Below, piece by piece: positions 1-6,198 of a stretch of DNA of 9,162 nt. A program made the position numbers and the translations under genes. This stretch comes from Candidatus Galligastranaerophilus gallistercoris (GTDB lineage Bacteria; Cyanobacteriota; Vampirovibrionia; Gastranaerophilales; Gastranaerophilaceae). The stretch's first letter is position 1. Every line of letters begins with the position of its first letter. The stretch spans positions 1-9,162 of the forward strand of contig DVJH01000098.1 in NCBI GenBank assembly GCA_018710795.1, written 5' to 3'. Under the pieces are notes generated by a model. The model made no database searches, had not been told where the DNA came from, and was given only the letters and a program-made list of their open reading frames with translations.

Positions 1-207
1 GAATCAACATTAATAAAAAAAGAAGAAAAGAAATATTTCTCACCCTCAAGCTGGAGAAAAACATTCGGATATCATTACTATCAAAAATACAAAGACTTAT
101 CATATCTTCAATACCTTTTCTCCCAGCAGACAATAAACGAAACAATAAGGTATATACAAATACCTCAGATAAATATGTGCCGTAAAGTTCAGGGGTTAAA
201 TCTGTAA
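1..207 (+). CDS. 3' end of an unrecognised protein (partial)
   Basis: Frame 1 is open from the first base to a TAA at 205-207, giving the last 68 residues of a protein whose start lies outside the window. The visible part is basic and rich in Tyr, Gln and Ile (it contains FGYHYYQKYKDL and ends in CRKVQGLNL). I see no signal peptide, membrane segment or catalytic motif. The stop overlaps the next gene's ATG by one base (TAATG), as expected for an upstream member of the same operon, so it probably also belongs to polysaccharide synthesis. The coding strand here has more C than G (about 34 C to 19 G in the first 180 bases by hand count), unlike most of the later genes. I do not recognise the family. 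That the frame is coding rests on its openness and its coupling to the next start. Confidence 0.6.
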   Translation, partial: ESTLIKKEEKKYFSPSSWRKTFGYHYYQKYKDLSYLQYLFSQQTINETIRYIQIPQINMCRKVQGLNL

Positions 208-1088
208 TGATTAAAATATCGATAATAATCCCCGTATATAATACGGAAAAATATCTTAAAAAGTGTCTTGATTCCATAATCAATCAAACGCTTAAATCTC
301 TTGAGATAATCTGCATTGATGATTGTTCAACGGATAACTGCTTACATATTTTAAAAGAATATCAATTGAAAGATAACAGAATAAAAATAATCGAACAAAA
401 AGAAAATAAAGGGCAGGGCGTTGCAAGAAATTTAGGGCTTAATATTGCGGAAGGTGAATATATCGGCTTTATCGACAGCGACGATTGGGTAGATTTAAAT
501 TTTTTTGAAAAACTTTATTTTGCCGCAAAAAAATATAACTCCGATGTTGCGCTTGCCGCAAATGTCAGAATAGGAAACGGCAGAACAAAAAAGCGGCTTG
601 ATTTTAAAAATGAAGAAATTTATACAAACATTGAAGATAAATTCAATGCTTCAAAGCTTCTTAAAAATCCTTGTCCGACAAATAAAATTTATCGCAGAGA
701 ATTTCTTATAAAAAATAATATTATATGGCCCGCCGGATGTTATTGCGAAGATAAGCTGTTTGTTACAAAAGCTGTATATTATGCAAATTCTCTTGTGTGT
801 GTTCCCGATATTTATTATTACTATTACAGAAATCCGAATTCTACGGTTAATACCAGAACAAAGAAACATTCAATTAAATTAAAACACGATAAAAATCTTG
901 CAAAATGCGCAGTTATAAGCTTTTTAAAAGAAAAAAAACTTAAATTTGCGGATAAAAAATATTGGGCGGATAAGAAGGAGTTTAAATTTTTCGGGGTTAC
1001 CCTTTTTAAAATAAAAAGAAGCGTATACAGTGAAATACTCTTTTTATTCGGCGTTATCCCTTTGTTTAAGGTAAGGGGGCAGATATGA
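207..1088 (+). CDS. GT2 family (GT-A fold) glycosyltransferase
   Basis: This is a 293-residue inverting family-2 glycosyltransferase, expected at the cytoplasmic face of the membrane, where it would add one sugar to a lipid-linked glycan. The N-terminal nucleotide-binding half has the classic ISIIIPVYNTEKYL start (residues 4-17), the DD pair at 38-39, the NKGQGVARNLGL segment (67-78) and the metal-binding DSDDW motif (90-94). The acceptor side has YCED at 179-182, which carries the likely catalytic base, and YYYYR at 205-209. The C-terminus has no transmembrane helix. It ends in a duplicated short motif, FFGVTLFKIK (261-270) and LFGVIPLFKVR (280-290). The start at 207 places the IIIPVYN strand at its usual distance from Met1. 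AGGGG at 191-195 is a poor, rather distant ribosome site, so coupling to the upstream stop is likely. Donor and acceptor sugars cannot be read from the sequence. Confidence 0.92.
   Translation: MIKISIIIPVYNTEKYLKKCLDSIINQTLKSLEIICIDDCSTDNCLHILKEYQLKDNRIKIIEQKENKGQGVARNLGLNIAEGEYIGFIDSDDWVDLNFFEKLYFAAKKYNSDVALAANVRIGNGRTKKRLDFKNEEIYTNIEDKFNASKLLKNPCPTNKIYRREFLIKNNIIWPAGCYCEDKLFVTKAVYYANSLVCVPDIYYYYYRNPNSTVNTRTKKHSIKLKHDKNLAKCAVISFLKEKKLKFADKKYWADKKEFKFFGVTLFKIKRSVYSEILFLFGVIPLFKVRGQI
1073..1079 (+). promoter_or_regulatory. Ribosome binding site for the GT8-GT2 gene
   Basis: An A/G-rich AAGGGGG run lies 5 nt before the ATG at 1085 and 8 nt before the ATG at 1088. The start is a tandem ATGATG, so either Met is possible. 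The second has the better spacing, and the difference is one residue. Confidence 0.5.
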
Positions 1089-2983
1089 TGAATAATATTA
1101 ATGTCTGCCTTATTTGCGATGAAAACTATTTTAAATTTGCGTCGGTTACCGTTGCTTCAATATTGAAAAATGCAAAAGATGATGAAAATTTGTTTTTCCA
1201 TATTGTAAATGACGGAATCAGCGAAAATTCAAAGCTTAAATTGAGCGCTTTAAATAAAATAAAAAAATTTAAAGTACGTTTTATTGAAGTTAATAAGAAA
1301 GACTTTGAAATATTTAAACAAATTAAAACTTTTAAACATGTGTCGGATGCTACCTGGTACAGATTAAAACTGCCTTCAATACTTAATGATATCGATAAGG
1401 TGATATATCTTGACTGTGATGTTATTGTGAATGTCCCATTGAGCGTTTTATTTAATATTGACCTGAAAGATTATTATCTTGCGGGAGTTTCCGATATTGA
1501 CGCACCTTACAGCGGGTATGTTAATGCGGGAGTTTTGGTTTTTAATCTCGATTTAATGAGAAAAAACAATATCGAAGATAAGTTTTTGAATTTTGCGTTG
1601 AACAAAAAAGATAAAATTACTCTGGCGGATCAGGAAATTATAAATGAAACCTTAAAAAATAAGATAAAACTTATTTTTGATAAAAGCCTGAATGTTCAAT
1701 CTGGCATATTTTATAAACGTTCTTATTTTACAAGGCACCCTAAAATTATACACTACATAGGAAAATACAAGCCCTGGAGCAGAGTTTCGCTTTGCTATTA
1801 TAAGAAAAATTATTTTGAATATCTCGGGCTGACCCCTTGGAAAAAGGGAAAATTTGAACTTTTTATCCAAAAATATATTATTGAATTTTTATCTTATTTA
1901 AAATTTATCGTTAAAAAACCTTCCTTCTTTTTAAATCCGAAGTTTTATGCCGCAATATACAAAACATATTTCAGACAGGATTGCACGTATTTTAGTGCGG
2001 ATGATTTTGAAGTTTTGATTTTGACAAAAAACAGAAAAAAGTTTTTATCGGAAGCCATAAAAAGCGTTTTATATCAGACCGTTAAAGGTTTTAAAATTAC
2101 CGTAGTCGATAACGGCAGCGATTATGACGTTAACGAAGTCATAAATAAATATGAAAATTCAAATATAAAATGTTTTAAGCAAAATAAACAGGTTGATGTT
2201 ACGGAAAATATTAAAACCGCGGCAGAACTTGCCGATAGAAATTATGTACTCATTATGCATGATGACGATATTTTGCACCCGCAATTCGTCGAATGCGTTT
2301 TGTATGCAATACAAAACAATAATAATGTTGATGTTGTTTGTCCCAAAACCGTTGAATTTAATTCAAGAGAAAAAATTAAAACCAAACATTATGACAAAAT
2401 TAAATATCAGGTTTTAGACCGCGAAAAATTTATCTCAAAAATTTTTATCAATAAAATAGGCTCTAATTTTGTATTTCCAAGCGTTGTATATAAAAAGGAA
2501 AATATCAAAAACGCATTATCGGATATAGAAATTAAAAAAGCGGGCACAATAGGCGATAACGTAATTATGGCGGATGCTTTAACAAAAGGAGTTTGTGTTT
2601 ATATTGAAAATCCGCTTTATTATTACAGAAACCATAAAAATCAGGAATCAAAAGTTTTAAAACTTTATAACAGCGAGATTATATCTTTCCTTTTGTTTTT
2701 TAAAGAAAAATTAAATCTGAATTTATATACAAAAACCGTCTTTAATATTTTTTCTTATTACCGTCTTATACAGTTGTACAAACATTTCGGTTTATATAAT
2801 TCAAGCCTTTTTGAATTAAAAGAGCAAGCTTATAAATGCGGGGCGCTGAATGACTGGGGATATGCAATGTTTGAAACATACGGGCTTCCTTTCAGATTTT
2901 TAAACTATTTATTTAAAAGAAAATTTCAAAATGTAAGCCATAAAAAAGAGAGTCTATATGTCAAAGGAGGATTTACACAGTGA
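1085..2983 (+). CDS. Two-domain glycosyltransferase: GT8 + GT2
   Basis: This 632-residue protein has two different GT-A glycosyltransferase domains. Residues 1-245 are GT8 (retaining; LPS galactosyl/glucosyltransferase type). They show NVCLICDENYFKFASV at the start, the donor/metal DxD motif in YLDCDVIV (DCD 110-112), NAGVLVFN (147-154), DQE (182-184) and the C-terminal HYIGKYKPW signature (223-231). Residues 308-520 are GT2 (inverting): FEVLILTKNRKKFL (308-321), VDNGSD (341-346), the HDDD metal motif (392-395), a GDN at 490-492 where many relatives have an acidic base, and YYYRNH (512-517). About 110 helical, basic residues follow, with no clear membrane segment. A lysine- and aromatic-rich linker joins the domains. 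The protein may add two consecutive sugars, one with each linkage stereochemistry. It overlaps the preceding gene by 4 nt (ATGA) and the following one by 4 nt (GTGA). Confidence 0.9.
   Translation: MMNNINVCLICDENYFKFASVTVASILKNAKDDENLFFHIVNDGISENSKLKLSALNKIKKFKVRFIEVNKKDFEIFKQIKTFKHVSDATWYRLKLPSILNDIDKVIYLDCDVIVNVPLSVLFNIDLKDYYLAGVSDIDAPYSGYVNAGVLVFNLDLMRKNNIEDKFLNFALNKKDKITLADQEIINETLKNKIKLIFDKSLNVQSGIFYKRSYFTRHPKIIHYIGKYKPWSRVSLCYYKKNYFEYLGLTPWKKGKFELFIQKYIIEFLSYLKFIVKKPSFFLNPKFYAAIYKTYFRQDCTYFSADDFEVLILTKNRKKFLSEAIKSVLYQTVKGFKITVVDNGSDYDVNEVINKYENSNIKCFKQNKQVDVTENIKTAAELADRNYVLIMHDDDILHPQFVECVLYAIQNNNNVDVVCPKTVEFNSREKIKTKHYDKIKYQVLDREKFISKIFINKIGSNFVFPSVVYKKENIKNALSDIEIKKAGTIGDNVIMADALTKGVCVYIENPLYYYRNHKNQESKVLKLYNSEIISFLLFFKEKLNLNLYTKTVFNIFSYYRLIQLYKHFGLYNSSLFELKEQAYKCGALNDWGYAMFETYGLPFRFLNYLFKRKFQNVSHKKESLYVKGGFTQ
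2963..2970 (+). promoter_or_regulatory. Strong Shine-Dalgarno site for rfbF
   Basis: AAAGGAGG lies 9 nt before the GTG at 2980, inside the end of the preceding gene. It is the main reason to accept GTG at 2980 as the start, because the encoded protein then begins MKVLILAGG as in the family. Confidence 0.8.
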
Positions 2984-3783
2984 AGGTCTTGATTTTGGCG
3001 GGCGGATTGGGCACAAGATTGTCCGAAGAAACAAAATTAATCCCTAAGCCGATGGTTGAAATCGGCGGCAAACCGATATTGTGGCATATAATGAAGATTT
3101 ATTCTTATCAGGGGTTTAACGATTTTATTGTTTTAACCGGATATAAATCGCATATCATAAAAGATTATTTTGTTCATTATTATCAGCAATATTCGGACAT
3201 TACCGTCGATATGCAAAATAACAGTGTCGAAATTCATAAAATGCAAACCGAGCCCTGGAAGGTAACAATGCTGTATACGGGACAAAACACAATGACGGGG
3301 TCGAGAATTAAAAAGGCGCAAAAATATATAGGAAATGAACCGTTTTTATTAACCTACGGAGACGGGGTTGCAGATATTGATATTAATAAATTAATCGAGT
3401 GTCATAAAAAAAGCAAAAAACTTTTAACTCTTACCGCAGTCAAACCTTCCGGAAAATTCGGAGCGCTTGATATTTCTTTTGACGGCTCGATAAGAAACTT
3501 TTCGGAAAAACCAAGGGGAGATAATAACTGGATAAACGGCGGTTTTATGGCGGTTGAAAATGAAGTTTTTGATTATATCGACGATAAAACCGACGATATT
3601 GTTTTTGAAAAAGAACCCCTTGAAGCGCTTGCAAAATCGGGGCAGCTGAATTCATACAGGCATGAAGGGTTCTGGTATCCGATGGATACACTGAAAGGCA
3701 AAAACGAGCTTACAAAAATGTGGGAAGAAGGAAGGGCACCCTGGGCAAAGTGGCTTAAAGAAAGAGAGATTATAAATGTTTGA
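2980..3783 (+). CDS. rfbF: Glucose-1-phosphate cytidylyltransferase
   Basis: Makes CDP-glucose and pyrophosphate from CTP and alpha-glucose-1-phosphate, the first committed step to CDP-6-deoxy and 3,6-dideoxy sugars; it is a soluble cytoplasmic enzyme. The 267-residue protein matches the family's usual length of about 257. Visible signatures are the nucleotide-binding GGLGTRL (8-14), the sugar-nucleotide lysine motif PKPMVEIGGKPILWH (22-36), YGDGVADID (126-134, with the metal-binding Asp128), KPSGKFGALD (155-164), NGGFM (186-190), EKEPLE (210-215) and FWYPMDTL (231-238). NGGFM and the EPWKVT segment (91-96) are characteristic of RfbF rather than the dTDP-glucose enzyme RmlA. Translation starts at GTG behind a strong AAAGGAGG. 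The gene overlaps the glycosyltransferase upstream by 4 nt and rfbG downstream by 8 nt. Confidence 0.97.
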   Translation: MKVLILAGGLGTRLSEETKLIPKPMVEIGGKPILWHIMKIYSYQGFNDFIVLTGYKSHIIKDYFVHYYQQYSDITVDMQNNSVEIHKMQTEPWKVTMLYTGQNTMTGSRIKKAQKYIGNEPFLLTYGDGVADIDINKLIECHKKSKKLLTLTAVKPSGKFGALDISFDGSIRNFSEKPRGDNNWINGGFMAVENEVFDYIDDKTDDIVFEKEPLEALAKSGQLNSYRHEGFWYPMDTLKGKNELTKMWEEGRAPWAKWLKEREIINV

Positions 3784-4858
3784 TGATATTTATAAAAATA
3801 AAAAAGTTTTCATAACGGGACATACGGGTTTTAAAGGTTCATGGCTTTCTCTTTGGCTTAAAAAATCCGGTGCGGTTGTTATGGGGTATTCTCTTGAAAA
3901 TAACAATCAGCCGTCTTTGTTTAAAAGTTTAGGTTTAAATGAGATTGTCGATTATTCAATTACGGGCAATATTTTGGATACGGGCAAACTTGAAAAAACA
4001 ATGGCAGAGTTTAAACCCGATATTATATTTCACCTTGCGGCGCAGCCGATTGTAAGGCTTTCTTATATTGAACCGGTTTTAACATATCAAACAAACGTTA
4101 TAGGGACCCTGAACGTTTTGGAGGCGGCAAGAAAAGCTGAAAGCGTAAGGGCATTTGTAAATGTTACTACGGATAAGTGTTATGAAAATAAAGAAATCAA
4201 TAAAGGATATAAAGAAGATGACCCTATGGGCGGATATGACATGTATTCAAGCTCGAAGGGGTGCGTTGAAATTATGTCGTCTTCATACAGGCGCTCATTT
4301 TTAAATGACGGGTTTTATATGGCAACCGCAAGGGCAGGGAATGTGATAGGAGGCGGCGACTGGGCGGCAGACAGACTGATTCCCGATTGTATAAGGGCAA
4401 TAAACGATAATAAAAAAATAGAAATCAGAAACCAAAATGCCGTTCGTCCGTGGCAATTTGTGCTTGAACCGTTATCGGGGTATATGCTCTTGGGGCAAAA
4501 ACTTCTTGAAGGAAACGGAGAATTTGCAAGGGGTTTTAATTTTGGTCCTTACGAAGACAGTGTTTTAAAGGTTGGCGAAGTTGCAAAAAAAGTATGCGAA
4601 GTATACGGCAAAGGCGAAATAGTAATCAAAAAAAGCGGCGGTTTCCATGAGGCAAATTTGCTTATGCTCAATATCGACGCTGCAAAAAAACTTTTGGGGT
4701 GGGAGCCTTCTTATGATGCGGATACCGCAATAGAAAAAACCGTCGGGTGGTATAAGCATTTTTATGATAAAGACATTAATATTTTTGATTTTACCGTGAA
4801 ACAGATTGAAGAATATAAGGAGAATATAAAGTGGATGAAAAGCTGCGCAATAAGGTAA
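3776..4858 (+). CDS. rfbG: CDP-glucose 4,6-dehydratase
   Basis: An extended short-chain dehydrogenase that uses bound NAD+ to convert CDP-glucose to CDP-4-keto-6-deoxyglucose. Residues 1-24 carry the NAD-binding loop, with GHTGFKG at 15-21 as the GxxGxxG variant typical of this enzyme. HLAAQP (86-91) and RLSY (94-97) follow. The active site shows TTDKCYE (131-137) and the catalytic pair Tyr157 and Lys161 in MYSSSKG (156-162). Substrate-side motifs ARAGNVIGGGDWA and RPWQFVLEPLSGYM are present and match RfbG closely. The length of 360 residues is normal. The start overlaps the end of rfbF by 8 nt and has only a weak GAGAG ribosome site (3764-3768), which suggests coupling to rfbF. The last 28 nt overlap rfbH. 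Confidence 0.97.
   Translation: MFDDIYKNKKVFITGHTGFKGSWLSLWLKKSGAVVMGYSLENNNQPSLFKSLGLNEIVDYSITGNILDTGKLEKTMAEFKPDIIFHLAAQPIVRLSYIEPVLTYQTNVIGTLNVLEAARKAESVRAFVNVTTDKCYENKEINKGYKEDDPMGGYDMYSSSKGCVEIMSSSYRRSFLNDGFYMATARAGNVIGGGDWAADRLIPDCIRAINDNKKIEIRNQNAVRPWQFVLEPLSGYMLLGQKLLEGNGEFARGFNFGPYEDSVLKVGEVAKKVCEVYGKGEIVIKKSGGFHEANLLMLNIDAAKKLLGWEPSYDADTAIEKTVGWYKHFYDKDINIFDFTVKQIEEYKENIKWMKSCAIR
4817..4822 (+). promoter_or_regulatory. Shine-Dalgarno site that fixes the rfbH start
   Basis: AAGGAG lies 8 nt before GTG at 4831, within the coding sequence of rfbG. The next in-frame ATG (4909-4914 region, Met27) would remove N-terminal residues that this family has, so the GTG is preferred even though it creates a 28-nt gene overlap. 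Confidence 0.75.
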
Positions 4859-6198
4859 AAGAAGCTGCAAGGGAATATTATGCCGAAATTTCTTGTAAAA
4901 GAGAAGAGATGAAATATATTCCGCCGTCAGGAAAATTTTTGGGCGAAGAAGAATTGATGAATATGATTGATGCCACTTTGGATATGTGGCTTACATCAGG
5001 CAGATTTAATAAGGAATTTGAAGAAAAATTTGCCGGATATTTAAACGTTAAATACGCTCTTACGGTTAATTCGGGTTCAAGCGCAAATCTGCTTGCAATT
5101 TCCGCTCTTACTTCTTATAAACTGAAAGACAGGGCACTAAAAAAAGGCGATGAGGTTATAACCGTTGCGGCAGGGTTCCCCACGACAATAAATCCGATTT
5201 TTCAAAACGGACTTATTCCCGTTTTCGTTGATGTTGATGCAGACAGTTATAATATTGACCCGAACAAAATTGAGGAAGCAATAAGCCCTAAGACAAAAGC
5301 GATTATTGTTGCGCATACCCTCGGCAATCCTTTTGATTTGAGAAGGGTAAAAGAATTGTCCGAAAAATACAATTTATGGGTCATAGAAGATTCATGCGAT
5401 GCTCTCGGAGGAGAATACGAAGGCAAAAAATTAGGAACAATCGGAGATATCGGAACTTTCAGTTTTTATCCCGCTCACCATTTAACAATGGGAGAAGGCG
5501 GCGCAGTTGTTACGAACAATTCCGAATTACATAAAATTTTGTTATCTTTCAGAGACTGGGGCAGAGATTGCATTTGCCCGCCCGGGGCGGATAATATCTG
5601 CAATAAAAGATTTTCAAGGCAATTCGGCAAATTGCCCTTCGGATATGACCATAAATATACTTATTCAAATATCGGATACAATTTAAAAATTACCGACTGG
5701 CAGGCTGCAATCGGAGTTTCGCAGATAGATAAACTTGACAAATTTATCGAAATAAGAACCAAAAACGCAAAACTTCTCAACGAGAAGCTTAAACCGTATG
5801 ACAAGTGGTTAATGCTTCCTAAGATTGATAAAAACGTAAAGGCTTCATGGTTCGGGTTTTTAATTTCGGTTAGAGAAAATGCACCTTTTTTTAAACAGGA
5901 GCTGGTTCAATATTTGGAAAATAACGGAATAGGAACAAGGCAGCTCTTTGCGGGAAATATTTTAAGACAGCCCATGATAGTTGAAAATGATGTAAATTTC
6001 AGAATCGGGAATTCCAAAATTATTAATTCAAAAGAATTAAATGAAGAATATTTCAGGCTTTTACCGGATACCGAATTTATAATGAATTCCGCTTTTTGGG
6101 TGGGTGTGTATCCGAAGCTTAAAGAAAAGGAGATAACCAAAATTGCGGATACGATTATTGATTTTTGTAAAAAGGAAGCAAAGATGTTATGCAGATAA
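4831..6198 (+). CDS. rfbH: CDP-4-keto-6-deoxyglucose 3-dehydrase (E1-type, PMP and [2Fe-2S])
   Basis: Removes the C-3 hydroxyl of CDP-4-keto-6-deoxyglucose using pyridoxamine phosphate and an iron-sulfur cluster, working with a flavin/iron-sulfur reductase (RfbI/AscD, E3). It has the DegT/DnrJ/EryC1/StrS aminotransferase fold. The Schiff-base lysine is replaced: SFYPAHHLTMGEGG (211-224) has His216 where aminotransferases have Lys, the hallmark of E1. Four cysteines, 189, 247, 249 and 257, keep the cluster pattern C...CxCx7C of the Yersinia enzyme (193, 251, 253, 261) at a constant offset of four. WLTSGRFN (53-60), NSGSSAN (80-86) and IEDSCDALGGEY (185-196) also fit. Its 455 residues are slightly more than the usual 437 or so. 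It starts at GTG inside the end of rfbG and overlaps the ThDP enzyme gene by 10 nt. No E3 gene is visible in the window. Confidence 0.96.
   Translation: MDEKLRNKVKEAAREYYAEISCKREEMKYIPPSGKFLGEEELMNMIDATLDMWLTSGRFNKEFEEKFAGYLNVKYALTVNSGSSANLLAISALTSYKLKDRALKKGDEVITVAAGFPTTINPIFQNGLIPVFVDVDADSYNIDPNKIEEAISPKTKAIIVAHTLGNPFDLRRVKELSEKYNLWVIEDSCDALGGEYEGKKLGTIGDIGTFSFYPAHHLTMGEGGAVVTNNSELHKILLSFRDWGRDCICPPGADNICNKRFSRQFGKLPFGYDHKYTYSNIGYNLKITDWQAAIGVSQIDKLDKFIEIRTKNAKLLNEKLKPYDKWLMLPKIDKNVKASWFGFLISVRENAPFFKQELVQYLENNGIGTRQLFAGNILRQPMIVENDVNFRIGNSKIINSKELNEEYFRLLPDTEFIMNSAFWVGVYPKLKEKEITKIADTIIDFCKKEAKMLCR

Noticed and set aside
2980..3783. dTDP-glucose pyrophosphorylase (RmlA) as the identity of the nucleotidyltransferase
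   Set aside because: The ETKLIPKPMVEIGGKPI, NGGFM and WYPMDT motifs and the neighbouring rfbG and rfbH point to the CDP-glucose enzyme RfbF.
4565..4870. Antisense open frame opposite the rfbG/rfbH overlap
   Set aside because: It is Phe- and Ile-rich complement of coding sequence, without a start signal or recognisable domain.
4831..6198. Sugar aminotransferase of the DegT family
   Set aside because: The PLP-binding lysine is replaced by His216 and the four cluster cysteines are present, so it is the 3-dehydrase RfbH.
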